From Archangium violaceum (GTDB taxonomy: Bacteria > Myxococcota > Myxococcia > Myxococcales > Myxococcaceae), in the NCBI RefSeq assembly GCF_016887565.1, contig NZ_CP069396.1, forward strand, positions 7,980,001-8,044,000: a stretch of 64,000 bases of DNA, read 5' to 3'. A program made the position numbers and the translations under genes. Position 1 is the stretch's first letter; each line of letters starts with the position of its first letter. Shown here one piece after another: positions 15,367-26,500 of the stretch. A model generated the notes under the pieces. It did not search any database. It saw only the letters and a program-made list of their open reading frames with translations, and was not told where the DNA came from.

Positions 15367-17847
15367 TCAGGCCCGCAGCGCCGCGAGCACGTTCGCGGGC
15401 GTCATCGGGAGCGTGCGGATGCGCTTGCCCGTCGCGTTGTAGAAGGCATTGGCCACCGCCGCCGCCGTCGCCACGTTGGCCGGCTCGGCGACTCCGCGCG
15501 CATCCGTCGAGGACTGCGCCCCGAGCTGCTCGAGCAGGATGACCTCGATGCTCGGCACCTCGCGTGAACCGACGATCTTGTACTGATCGACGTTGGCATT
15601 GAGATGATGGCCACTCGCGGCGTCCAGGTGTCTCTCTTCGTACAGGGCGTAGCTCACGCCTTGGATCACCCCTCCGTAGATCTGGCTCTCGGTGAGCTTG
15701 GGGTTGATGGGGCGCCCGCAGTCATGCACCGCGACCATGCGCTCCACCTTGACGATGCCCGTCTCGGTGTCGACCACGACCTCGGCGAACTGCACGCCTC
15801 CAATCCCATGCCGGCTGATGCTCATCTCATTCGTCGACACCATGTACCCTTCGTAGTCGTCACGGCGCTCGGCCCGGTGGGAGAGCTCCTGGAACCCGGC
15901 CTTCTTGACCGCCTCGCGAAATGGCATCGCCGACGCGGTCTTGCCCTTCACCATCACCTTGCCGTTGGCGAAGACGAGCTCGTCCGCGTTCGCACCGAAG
16001 ATCGGGGCGAGCCGTGAGGCCAGCTCTCGGGCACAGCGCCAGGCGGCGTTCCGGGCGGCGGGAGTCAGGGAGCTGGTGACCCGGCTACCACCGGAGGCGG
16101 GCCCCGTCGGATAGCGGGAGTCACCGATATGGGAGCCAATCTCCTCGGGCCGCAAGCCGAACTCCTCCGCCACCACCTGCGCCAGGATGGTGCGAGTCCC
16201 CGTCCCGATGTCCTGCGTGCTGCTGAAGGCCTCGACGGAGCCATCCCCCGTCACCCGCACCTCGCACGCGGTGTTCCGGTGGACCAGGTAGAGCCACTGG
16301 GACTGGGCGAACCCCATCCCCCGCTTGATGGGGTCCTTGTCCGAGCCCGCGGGCCGCCGTTTGTTCCAGCCGAAGCGCTCGGCTCCCACCCGGCGTTCAT
16401 GGGCGCGGGCCACGCAATCATCCGTCCCCGAGACGTCGATCTTGTCCCGGAGCGCGAGCGGATCCATTCCAATCTTCTCCGCCAGCTCGTCGATGGCCTG
16501 CTCCAGGCCGAACATGCCCTGGGCCTGACCGGGCGCCCGGAAGGCGGCACAGGGCCCCGCGTTGGTGAAGACGTCGTATTGCTCCACCTGCACGTTCGGG
16601 CAGGCGTAGAGCGTGGAGTGGGCGAAGCCAACCCCCGCGCCGCCGGCCACGCCTCCGCTGCCGTAGGCCTGGAGCTGGAGCGCCATGAGGGTGCCGTCAC
16701 GCTTCGCGCCCAGCTTGAGCCGTTGAATGCTGTTGGGACGATTGCCCGCCGAGACATGCTCCTCCCGGCGATCCAGCACCATCCGCACCGGCAACCGGGC
16801 CTTGCGGGAAAGGTGGATGGCGAGCAGCCCGAAGTTGCCAATCCCATACTTCGCGCCGAAGCCGCCACCGGTGAAGTCGCTGATCACCCGAATCCTGCTC
16901 TTCGGCAGATCGAAGTGCTCGGCCGCTTCGTCCCGGACGCTTCCGATGTACTGGGTGGAGGCGTAGAGGGTGAGCCCCTCGTCCCGCCAATCCGCGACGA
17001 GCCCGTGTGGCTCCATCGGCACATGGGTCTGCACCTGGGTCCGGTACTCGGCGTCGACCACCACGTCGGACTCGCTCAGTCCCTTGGCGACGTCCCCGCG
17101 CGGGCCCATGCCTCGGGGCTTCGTGTCGGGACCTCGCACGTTGCCTTTCTGGGGAAGGCCCGGCGGTGCCCCGCCGCCTCCCGCGGTCGCCGGCTGTTCG
17201 GTGGGGCCGGGATAGACGCGAGGCGCGTTCTCCTTCATCGCCGCCTCGAGCTCGGAGACATGGGGCAGGGGCTCGTACTCCACCTTGATCAACTTCACCG
17301 CGGCCTCGGCGGCGCGAGGGCTTTCCGCCGCCACCGCCGCGATGGGCTGGCCCGCGTAGCGGATCGTGGGATAGCGATTGCCCTTCTCCGCATTGGGGTC
17401 GCGCAGCTTCGCGGCCGAGAGCAGACGCTCCATGACGTGAACGGCACGGACTCCCGGGGCGCGCTCGGCCGCCGAGGTGTCGATGGACTTGATGCGCGCA
17501 TGGGGCAGCGGCGAGACGAGCCACTTGCCCCAGAGCATTCCGGGGAGCTGGACATCGAAGGTGTAGCGGGCCCTGCCGGTGACCTTCTCGATTCCGTCCA
17601 GACGCGAGACCGGCTTGCCAATGGACTGGAGCTTCGCGTTCTCGGGCAGGGGCGGTGGCTCGTCCAGAGGCACCCGCCGGGTGACCTCCTTCAGTCCCCC
17701 GCCGACAATCCCATACGGGAGTGCCTGTTGCCTCGAGGGTCCCGGGTTCGGAGGAGGCGCCTTCTGGGGTCCCCCTTCCTGTGCCTTCTGTCCCTCGGCG
17801 GGTTTGCCGGCCCCCTGGATACCGGTGGTGTCCTTGACGTCCTGCAT
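15367..17847 (-). CDS. Molybdopterin-binding catalytic subunit of an aldehyde oxidoreductase
   Basis: An 826-residue Mo-cofactor subunit of the xanthine oxidase family. It opens with a Pro/Gly/Gln-rich stretch of about 60 residues, then an aldehyde oxidase a/b hammerhead domain (KVTGRARYTFDVQLPG near 105) and Mo-binding segments (FTGGGFGAKYG, then GPCAAFRAPGQAQG). It closes with VAEPANVATAAAVANA, which holds the catalytic Glu position. It oxidises aldehydes or N-heterocycles with water. Its ATG overlaps the stop of the 2Fe-2S gene (TGATG), so the two are translationally coupled. No signal peptide is present; export would be by piggyback on the Tat signal of the iron-sulfur subunit. Confidence 0.9.
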   Translation of the reverse strand: MQDVKDTTGIQGAGKPAEGQKAQEGGPQKAPPPNPGPSRQQALPYGIVGGGLKEVTRRVPLDEPPPLPENAKLQSIGKPVSRLDGIEKVTGRARYTFDVQLPGMLWGKWLVSPLPHARIKSIDTSAAERAPGVRAVHVMERLLSAAKLRDPNAEKGNRYPTIRYAGQPIAAVAAESPRAAEAAVKLIKVEYEPLPHVSELEAAMKENAPRVYPGPTEQPATAGGGGAPPGLPQKGNVRGPDTKPRGMGPRGDVAKGLSESDVVVDAEYRTQVQTHVPMEPHGLVADWRDEGLTLYASTQYIGSVRDEAAEHFDLPKSRIRVISDFTGGGFGAKYGIGNFGLLAIHLSRKARLPVRMVLDRREEHVSAGNRPNSIQRLKLGAKRDGTLMALQLQAYGSGGVAGGAGVGFAHSTLYACPNVQVEQYDVFTNAGPCAAFRAPGQAQGMFGLEQAIDELAEKIGMDPLALRDKIDVSGTDDCVARAHERRVGAERFGWNKRRPAGSDKDPIKRGMGFAQSQWLYLVHRNTACEVRVTGDGSVEAFSSTQDIGTGTRTILAQVVAEEFGLRPEEIGSHIGDSRYPTGPASGGSRVTSSLTPAARNAAWRCARELASRLAPIFGANADELVFANGKVMVKGKTASAMPFREAVKKAGFQELSHRAERRDDYEGYMVSTNEMSISRHGIGGVQFAEVVVDTETGIVKVERMVAVHDCGRPINPKLTESQIYGGVIQGVSYALYEERHLDAASGHHLNANVDQYKIVGSREVPSIEVILLEQLGAQSSTDARGVAEPANVATAAAVANAFYNATGKRIRTLPMTPANVLAALRA

Positions 17848-18482
17848 CAGCTCTTCCCCCTTCCCTTTCCAGCCGCCGCCAGGGTCGCCTTGAAGACGTT
17901 GGGATAGGTGCCGCACCGGCACAGATGACCGCTGACCGCCTGCTTCACGTCATCGAGCGTGCACTTCGGGTTGCGCTCGACCAGCGCGGCGCAGCTCATC
18001 ACCATTCCAGGCGTGCAGAACCCGCATTGCATCGCGTCGTTCTCCACGAAGGCGCGCTGAACCGGGTGGAGCTCGTCTCCCTGGGCGAGCCCCTCGATGG
18101 TGGTGACCTTCCGGCCTCGGGCGTCGAGCGCCAGCGTCATGCAGCTCGCGACGACCTCGCCGTCGAGCCAGACCGTGCAGGCCGAGCAGGCGCCGCGGTC
18201 GCAACCCACCTTCGTTCCCGTCATTCCGAGGTGGTTGCGCAGCAGCTCGGCCAGGGTCGTGGCGGGATCGACCTGGGCGGCGACGGTGCGGCCATTGATG
18301 GACAGGGACAGCGACGCAGGGCCGGGACCCAGAACCGGCGGAGAAGCCACGGCCGCCGCTTCAGCGGTGGATTGGACCAGCGTGGCGGTCAGTGCGGAAG
18401 CACCCGCGCCGGTGAAGAAGTCGCGGCGGCTGAGCCTGGGCAGCAGGGGCTTGGGGACGGAGTCATCATCGGGTGGGGCCAA
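17847..18482 (-). CDS. Tat-exported 2Fe-2S subunit of an aldehyde oxidoreductase
   Basis: A 211-residue iron-sulfur subunit with a twin-arginine signal (SRRDFFTGAG near 18-27, then an Ala-rich hydrophobic run). It has the two [2Fe-2S] motifs of the family: CDRGACSAC plus a later Cys, and CGFCTPG with CRCGTY near the end. The Tat signal predicts a periplasmic enzyme, as in E. coli PaoABC. The best start is the TTG at 18482, preceded by GAGAGGAG; no ATG or GTG would keep the whole Tat signal. It is the first gene of the four-gene operon. Confidence 0.88.
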   Translation of the reverse strand: MAPPDDDSVPKPLLPRLSRRDFFTGAGASALTATLVQSTAEAAAVASPPVLGPGPASLSLSINGRTVAAQVDPATTLAELLRNHLGMTGTKVGCDRGACSACTVWLDGEVVASCMTLALDARGRKVTTIEGLAQGDELHPVQRAFVENDAMQCGFCTPGMVMSCAALVERNPKCTLDDVKQAVSGHLCRCGTYPNVFKATLAAAGKGRGKS

Positions 18483-18584
18483 TGTCGGACGCTCCTCTCG
18501 CGGATGAAGCTACAAGAGCAATCTCATGACGGCCCGGCCAGGTGCGTGACGATCGAGTCTCGGCGTCAGGTTGAAGACAATGGT

Positions 18585-18624
18585 ATGTCTCCCCGTGCAT
18601 TCACCCGCCATGGCGGGGGGACAT
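18585..18624. other. Hairpin in the gap between the oxidoreductase operon and the FG-GAP lipoprotein
   Basis: Segments 18585-18595 and 18614-18624 pair over 11 positions (one G-T pair). The loop contains the palindrome CCGCCATGGCGG. The site lies about 60 bases upstream of the lipoprotein start and about 100 bases upstream of the oxidoreductase operon, so it could be an operator or a leader structure. Confidence 0.35.
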
Positions 18625-18681
18625 CGCGGGCGTCGGCCGAGGACGCCGCGACAGCCGTAGAAGAAAGACGTCCAAAGCACC

Positions 18682-20484
18682 ATGCATACACGCCATGTAT
18701 CGCTCCTCGTGATGCTGCTGGTGTCGTCCGCGTGCGATATCCTGCCCTTCAAGAAGCCAACCGAACCCTCGGGCCTCCCACCCGGAGCCCCGCTGAACGT
18801 GACGGCCCAGAGCGGACCGTTCTACGCCCCCACGAGCAGCTCGGCGGATGTGAAGTGGGAGGCACCGCAGGACGTGGGCACCAGCCCCATCACCGGCTAC
18901 ACCGTGACGGCGGAACCGGGAGGTCTCACCACCACCACCCGCGGGGAGACCTCCGTGAGTGTGGAGGGGCTCACTCCCGGCACCACCTATACCTTCACGG
19001 TGTACGCCACCAACAGCACGGGACGCGGACCGGACTCGGAGCCCTCCCAATCCCTCACGCTCCCCTCTCCTCCTGGAGTGACGACCGGAGTGACCGCGAC
19101 CCTGGGAGATGGCCATGCCATCGTGCGGTGGAATGGCGCCCCGGTTCCGGCTCCCGCGTTCTGTGGCCACTTCGCGACGCTGACATGCATCAGCGCCTAT
19201 ACGGTGACGGCCTGGCCCGGTGGAATCTCCGTCACCGTCGAGCAGCCCAACACCCTGGACCCGATGACCTACGGCCGCCGCGCCGGCAACAGCCACGCCG
19301 TGCTCACCGGCCTGACGAAGGGAACGGCCTACTCCTTCACCGTCCAGGCCACCAACGGCGTGGGGACCGGGCCCGCTTCGCCCCCCACCCCACCCGCCGT
19401 GGCGCGGTGCTCCACCTTCTCCTCCCAGGAGCTCTTTTCCCTGACGCCCCCTCCCGCCAATACCCTGGGGTCCAGCACGCTCGCGACCGGTGACGTCAAT
19501 GGCGACGAGCGTCCGGACGTGGTCGTCGCGGGCCACTCCGTGGACGTGCTGCTCAATCAGGGAAGCGGACAGCTGTCGGCCCCCATCAGCCTGGCCCAGG
19601 GAGGCTTCAAGTCGGTGGCCCTCGCGGATCTGGATGGAGACACGCTCGCGGACATCGTCACCGTGGCTGGTAACAGCGTGAGGGTCTTCCGCAACACCGG
19701 CGGCGGCACCTTCGCCGCCCCCACCTCGTACGAGGCGGGGACCCCCGCCAACCTCGGCCCCATCGCGGCCGCGGACCTGAATGGCGATGGCCGGGTGGAC
19801 CTGGTGACCTCCGCCGAGCAGGCCGTGCGCGTGCTCCTCAACGCCGGAGATGGCACCTTCGCGGCCCCCACCTCCTACGCCATGAAGACAGGCCTCGGCG
19901 GGCAGCCCGCCCTGGGGGACCTGAACGCGGACGGGAAGATCGACATCGCCATCAAGGACACCCAATACGTGAGCGTGTTTCTCAACGCGGGGGACGGCAC
20001 CTTCGGCAATCCCACGAGCTGGCTCGTGGGGTTCGCCTCCTACCTGCCGCGGGGACCGATCTCGCTCCACCTCGCCGACATGAATGGCGATGACCGGCTG
20101 GATCTCGTCACCTCGGAGGTCACCGTGTCCGTGTTCCTCAACCAGGGAGACGGCACCTTTGGGCCCATCCAGCGGTTCACGGCCTGGCCCTTTCCAGCTC
20201 GGGCCAGCGCCGTCGGTGACGTGAACGGTGACGGAGCACCGGACGTGGTCTTCGGAATGGAGAGCTTCTTCGGCCCTACAGCTCAGCTCACCCCCAACGT
20301 CGTGGCCGTCGTGTTCAACGACGGCCAGGGGCTGCTCGGGGAGCCCGTCCCCTTCCCCTCCCAGACGGCTCCCGACTTCCTGGCCCTCGATGACCTGGAT
20401 GGCGATGGAGGGTTGGACCTCGCCGTGACCTACGCGAGCTTGAACGCCAGGGAGATCAGCCTCCTCCGCGCCTGCCCCCACTGA
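18682..20484 (+). CDS. Lipoprotein with fibronectin type III and FG-GAP/VCBS repeats
   Basis: A 600-residue lipoprotein (lipobox VSSAC, Cys18). Residues 38-240 hold two fibronectin type III units (PLNVTAQ start, SPITGYTVTAEPGG, TTYTFTVYATNSTG; then a second GTAYSFTVQATN). Residues 255-600 hold five or six FG-GAP/VCBS repeats with Asp-rich calcium-binding loops such as DVNGDERPDVVV, DLDGDTLADIVT and DLNGDGRVDLVT, which fold as an integrin-like beta-propeller. It is expected on the cell surface in adhesion or carbohydrate binding. It ends 68 bases before the PKS-NRPS gene on the same strand; a functional link is possible but not shown. Confidence 0.87.
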   Translation: MHTRHVSLLVMLLVSSACDILPFKKPTEPSGLPPGAPLNVTAQSGPFYAPTSSSADVKWEAPQDVGTSPITGYTVTAEPGGLTTTTRGETSVSVEGLTPGTTYTFTVYATNSTGRGPDSEPSQSLTLPSPPGVTTGVTATLGDGHAIVRWNGAPVPAPAFCGHFATLTCISAYTVTAWPGGISVTVEQPNTLDPMTYGRRAGNSHAVLTGLTKGTAYSFTVQATNGVGTGPASPPTPPAVARCSTFSSQELFSLTPPPANTLGSSTLATGDVNGDERPDVVVAGHSVDVLLNQGSGQLSAPISLAQGGFKSVALADLDGDTLADIVTVAGNSVRVFRNTGGGTFAAPTSYEAGTPANLGPIAAADLNGDGRVDLVTSAEQAVRVLLNAGDGTFAAPTSYAMKTGLGGQPALGDLNADGKIDIAIKDTQYVSVFLNAGDGTFGNPTSWLVGFASYLPRGPISLHLADMNGDDRLDLVTSEVTVSVFLNQGDGTFGPIQRFTAWPFPARASAVGDVNGDGAPDVVFGMESFFGPTAQLTPNVVAVVFNDGQGLLGEPVPFPSQTAPDFLALDDLDGDGGLDLAVTYASLNAREISLLRACPH

Positions 20485-20552
20485 GGAGTACGCGGCACCA
20501 CCCGCTCCGGTACACTCGGCGGCCTCTCGAATGACTGGAGCCACGCGCGTTC

Positions 20553-23500
20553 ATGAGCAGTCCGATCGCGATCGTCGCCGCCGCCTGCCGATTGCCGGAC
20601 GCCGACACACCCGAAGCCTTCTGGAACAACCTGATCGCGGAGCGCATCTCGATGCGCCCGCCCCCCGTGCACCGCTGGCCCGAGCACCCCGACGCCCGGG
20701 TCGGCTCGTTTCTCGACGATGTCCGCGGGTTCGACGCGGCGTTCTTCGGGATGAAGGGCAGTGAGGCGCAGGTCACGGATCCGCAGCAGCGGCTGCTCCT
20801 CCAGACGGCTCATGAAGCGCTCGAGAGAGCCGGCTTCGCGGGCCCGCGCCGACGCAACCGGCGCGTCGGGGTCTTCGTCGGCGTCGGTCAGTCCGACTAC
20901 CAGGAGCCCATCCTCCGGCTCCTCTGGGCGGGCGTGCCCGTGCACCCCTCCGCGGCCGTGGGGAACCTGCGCAACCTCATCCCCTCTCGCGTCTCGCACG
21001 TCCTGGACCTGTCCGGGCCCTCGCTGGCCGTCGACACCGCGTGTTCGTCCTCGCTCGTCGCCCTGCACCTCGCCTGTGAGAGCCTGAACCGCGGCGAGTG
21101 TGAGCTCGCGCTGGCCGGCGGCATCACGCTCAACCTCACCCCCACCGTCTTCACCGTCCTCTCGCGCGCCGGCGCGTTGTCGCCCACCGGCCGCATCCGT
21201 CCGTTCGCTCGGGAGGCCGATGGCATCGTCCTCGGAGAAGGGCTGGGCGTCGTCGTCCTGGAGCGGCTCGAGGACGCGCTCCGGCGGCGCGCTCCCATCC
21301 TGGCCGTGGTGCGTGGAAGCGCGCTCAACAACGACGGCCGCACCTTCAACCCGATGGCCCCCAACCCCGCCCGGCAGATGGCCGTGATGCGCGAGGCCTG
21401 GCAGCGGGCCGGGCTCGAGCCGGCGAGCGCGAGCTACCTCGAAGCGCACGGAACCGGCACGCGCGTGGGGGACTCGATCGAGGCGCGCTCGGTGACGGAG
21501 GTCTTCGGGAGGGCCGGCGCGAATGAACCTCTTGGGCTCGGTTCGGTGAAGGGCAACGTCGGGCATCTCCTGAGCGCCGCCGGAATGGCCAGCCTGCTCA
21601 AGGTCGTGTCCTCGCTCCAGCACCGCATGCTCCCGGCTTCGGTGCATGCCGGCACGGCGGACCCGGAGCACGGCCTCACCTCCGCCGGCATCGCCCTGGT
21701 GGATTCCTCGCGTCCGTGGCGCGGACCCGGGCCCCTGCGCGCCGGCATCAACGGCTTCGGGTTTGGTGGCACCAACGCCCACGTCATCCTGGAAGAGCCG
21801 CCCGCTCATCCTCCCCGCTCTCGCTCCACGAGCACGCGCCCCCCGTTGTGGACGCTGTCCGCGCGGACCGACTCGGCCCTCCGCGCCACCGCTCGCCACC
21901 TCGCGTCCTGGCTCCGGGAGAACCCGGAGGTGGATCTCTCGGATGCGGCCCTGTCCGCGAGCGTCTCGCGAGATCCGGGCCCCCATCGGCTCGCGCTCGT
22001 CGGGACGGAGGCAATCCCGGAGCGGCTCGAGGCCTGGGCGGCTGGAGCCTCGGCCGAGATCCTCCACGGCATGGTTCCCGACCGTGTGGCGAGGAAGAAG
22101 GCGCGCAATGGAGCCTCGTTGGAGGGGGCCTCGGCCGAGCTCGCCGCGAGCGCGTTCGTCGAAGGTGAGGCGTTCGACCGGCTCTCCTGGGACGAGGAGC
22201 CGGAGCGCGAGCACGTCCCCGTGCCCACCTATCCCTTCGAGCCCCGGCCCTGGTGGGCGCCCGAAACGCCCCCGGCCCCAGCCCCGGCGGCACGGCGGCG
22301 GATCGAACATCCGCTCCTGGTGGACGAGCTCGAGCTCACGATGGACCGGGCCGTGCTCCTCGCGCGCATCGCGCCCGACGATCCGCTCGTCTCCGAGCAC
22401 GTCGTGCATGGTGTGCACCTCCTGCCGGGCGCCGCGTGCATCGAGCTGATGCGTGCGGCGGCGCGGCACGCGCTGGGCACGGAGCCGGCGGGTCTCGCGG
22501 ACGTCACGTTCGCCCGGCCCGTCCGCGTGGATGACGAAGCCCGCACGGTCCGCGTCGTGGTCGAGCGCCAGGGTGAGGCCCTCGATGTCTCCTTGTCGGA
22601 CGAGGACGGCGGTGTGCTCGCGCGGGCGAAGGTGCTCCGCGCGAAGCAGGCGCCGCCCCCCGCCGCACCCGGCGGTGACGAGCCACGCACCCGAGGATTC
22701 GAGCCCTCCGAGCTGTACGAGGGGCTCCGTGAGCGGGGAATGGCACATGGGGCTTCCCTGCGCGCCGTCCGCGCCATCGAGCTGGGGGAGCGGACCGCGC
22801 GCGCGGAGCTCTCCCTGCCGGAGCAGGCACGGGAGCGCACCTTCGGCGTGCATCCAGCGCTGCTCGACTCCGCCATGCAGCCGATCGCGGCACTCCTGCT
22901 GGCCCACTCCCGTGAGCGCGAGAGCCTGTACGTGCCGGTACACGTGGAGCAGGTCGAGCTGCTGGGCCCGGTCCCCGACCGGTGCGCGGTCCTGGTGACG
23001 CTGAACGGAGATCCGCGGACGCCCGGCGATGTCGTGCTCTGCGAGGTGGAGGTCCGCGCCGGGAACGAACCCCGGCTGCGCCTTCGCGGACTGCGCCTCC
23101 GCCGTGTCACCGCCGAGGCGCTCCAGGGCACGGAGCGCGATGTCCATACGTGGATGCGTGAGGTGATCTGGCGGGAGGCGACCCCTGAGCCGTCACATCC
23201 GCCCCGGGGACGTTGGGTCATCGTGCCCGCGGTGCATCCGGCGAGCCCCCACGTCACCCGTCGCCTGCGCGAGGCGGGAGCAACGTGCGAACGTGTGGAC
23301 CCGCCGGAACTGAAGGCGGCGCTCGCCCGGGGCGGAACCGAAGGCGTCGTGTTCCTGGGGCCGACGGGGACCGCGACGCCGCTCACCGACGTGGCCTCGT
23401 TCGACCGGGGCCAGCGGGACGGCGTCTTCGCGCTGCTCGAGGTCGCGAGGGTCTGGGATGCGCTCGAACGGGAGCGGCGTCCCGCGTGCCTGCTCGTGGT

Positions 23501-26500
23501 GACCGCTGGCGCGACGGATGGTCTGGCTCCCGAGCGCGCGACGGTGGTGGGGCTGGGGCACGCCTTGGAGGACGAGCTTCCCGGAAGCCGGTGCCGCGTC
23601 GTGGATGCCGACGTCACCGCCTCCGAGGAGGCCATCGCGGACGTGGTGCTGACCGAGGCCTCGTGCACGGCTCCCGAGTCGGACCGGGTCTTCCGGTGGC
23701 GGCGGGGGCGCCGCGAGCGCCGGACGATCGAGCCCCTCGCACAGGCCGGGCAACACATGCACGGGCCTCGTGAGAAGGGGGTGTATCTCGTCACGGGAGG
23801 TGCCGAGGGACTCGGTCACGCGGTGGCCCAACGGCTCGCGCGGGCGGGCCGCACGCTCGTCCTGGTGGGCAGGAAGCCTCTGGCGCATGCACCGGAACGG
23901 GCCGCGCGCATCGAGGCGCTGCGTGCGAACGGCGCGGCCGTCACGTACGTCGCCTGCGACGTCTCCGACCCGGATGGGGTCGCGGGGCTCATCGCGAGGA
24001 TCGTGCTCGACCACGGTGCCCTCCACGGTGTGGTGCACGCGGCGGGTGTGGCTTCGCCGGGTCGTATTGGAGGGCGTGAGGACGCGGCGTTCGCACAGGT
24101 GCTCGGACCCAAGGTGCGAGGCACGTGGCTCCTCTGGCGCGAGCTCGAGCGCAGGCGCATCCGGCCCGACTTCTTCGCGCTCTTCTCGTCCCTGTCGGCG
24201 AGCTGGCCGGGGCTGGGTGGAGGGCTGGGAGACTACGTCGCGGCGAACGCGTACCTGGATGCCTTCGCCCTGGCGCGCCGCGCGGAAGCGCTGCCCTTCA
24301 CGTCCGTGGCCTGGTCCGTGTGGAGTGAGACCGGAATGGGCGCTGATCCCACGCTGGTCCGCGCCATGGAGGCACGCGGGCTCCCCGCGATCCCCACTCG
24401 ACAGGGCGTGGACGCGTTCCTCCGGGTCCTGGAGCTCGGCCGCGCGCACGTGATGGTCGCGCCCATCGGGCCTCGCGCGACCGTGTCGCGGCCACCTCCG
24501 GCCGTGACGCTGGCGCCCGCTCCCACCGCGGCTCCTTCCAGCGTGGTGGAGGAACTTCGCTCGCTCGTGGCGAAGGCGCTCGAAGTGGACCCGGACGAGG
24601 TCGCGACGGACCGTTCGTTCCTGGCCATGGGACTGGACTCACTGAACGCGCTGGATCTGGCGAAGATCCTCTCGGACCGCTACCGCGTCGAGTTCCCTCC
24701 CACCCTGTTCTTCGAGCAGCCCACGATCGATTCGCTCGCGGAATACCTCCGGAAGGCGAAGGGAGACGCGGCCCCGGAACGGAGGCCGGCCGACACGAGT
24801 CCCTCCACCGCGCCGCGCACCGTCGTGACCGAGGCTCCGCTCTCGCCCGTGCAGAAGGCGTTCTGGGTCCAACAGCGGCTGCATCCGGATGTCACCGCGT
24901 TCTCGTTCGTCCGGCAGACGGTTCGAGGGCGGCTCTCGTTGGACGCGCTCCAACGGGCGGTGGACGCGGTGGCACGACGCCATCCCCTGCTTCGCGCCTC
25001 GGTGGCCACCACGGCACACGGAGAGGCCGTGCAACGGATCTCCGAGACCGTGCGGGCCCGGCTCATCGACCACGGCGAGGTCGCGGACGTGGAAGCCCTC
25101 GCCGATGGCATCGTCAACACGCCATTCGAGCTCTCCCCTCCACCCCTGTGGCGCGTGGACGTGGCTCGCGACCCGGCGGCGGATACAACTCACGTGCTCA
25201 TCTGCGCGCACCACCTGATCGTGGACGGCTGGAGCCTGCATGTAATCGCCGCCGATCTCTGGCGGGCGTACGCGGCCACCGTCTCGGGTCGCCCTCTCCC
25301 CGACTGGCCGGAGGCTCACGGCTTCTTCGATACGCTCGATGTCCCCAGACCGAGGCTCGATGAAGACCTCGCGTGGTGGCGCGAGCGCCTCTCGGATGCA
25401 CCCGCCCCCCGGCTGCCATTCGACGGGGATCCGCTCGCTCCACCGGATCCGCCGATCCTGTCAGTGCTCCGCTGGCTCGACCTCGAACGGACGCGGGCGT
25501 TCGAGAAAGCGGCCGCCGCGGCGGACGTGTCCGTGTTCCACCTGTCGCTGGCCGTTCACGCCCGGTGCCTCGCGCGTTGGTCCGGTACGGACGAGGTCAT
25601 CGTGAACGTCGCCCGAGCCCGAAGGGAATCGCGTGTTCCCGGCATCGAGCAGGTGGTGGGTTGCTTCGCGGACACGCTGCCGCTCCGCCTTCGCCTGGAG
25701 CCCGGGGAGTCGCTGGCCCTGCTCGCGAAACGTGCGCGCGAAGCCCTCCTGGAGCTGGAGCGGCACGCCTCGCCCACCTCGCTCGAGCTCGCGCGGGTGC
25801 TCCCCGGGGACGCGGGCTCGTCACGGGTCACGAGTGCCGCCAGCTACAGCTACGCGCGCATCCCGCTCTCCCCCCCTGCAGAGGTCCCCGAGTTGCTTGC
25901 CCTCGCGGGCCGGACGGCGACTCCCGCCACCCGGCTCGGACTCGCGGTGTGGGAGTTCCAAGGAGGGCTGTGCTTCGCGTGGGGCTTTCCGGAGCGCTTG
26001 TTCCGGAAGGACACCGTCGAGCGGTTCGCGGACGAGCACCTGCGCGCCCATGTCGAGGCCGGCTCCGCCCCACGGGCCGAGTCAATTCCCGAGAGGATCA
26101 TCGCGCGCCTCCAGGAGTCACCGGAGCGCGTGGCCCTGCGCGAAGGCGAGCGGCTCCTCACGCGCGGCGAGCTGGACCAGCGGTCCGCCCGTGTGGCCGC
26201 CACGCTCACTGAACGCGGCATCGGCCCTGGCGCGGTGGTGGCCCTCCTGTCGGATCAGAACGCGCAGGGAATCACCGGGCTGCTCGGCATCCTGCGAACG
26301 GGGGCGGCCTGGCTGCCGCTCGATCCGGAGCACCCGCCAGCGCGGCTCCGCTTGCAGCTCGAGCGCGCCGGTACCCGGGTGTGCCTCTTCGCGAGTGGCG
26401 CCGCGAGCACCGCGTCCGAGCTGACAGGGGCGGTCACGACGCTCGCTATCGAGCACCTGGTGGAACCCGGTGCGCTCGCTCCGCCGGTGCGGGCCGGAGA

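Noticed and set aside
20430-23147. A 905-codon minus-strand frame under the KS and DH region
   Set aside because: Antisense shadow of the PKS. It has no motif and no ribosome site, and its composition is Arg/Gly-rich.
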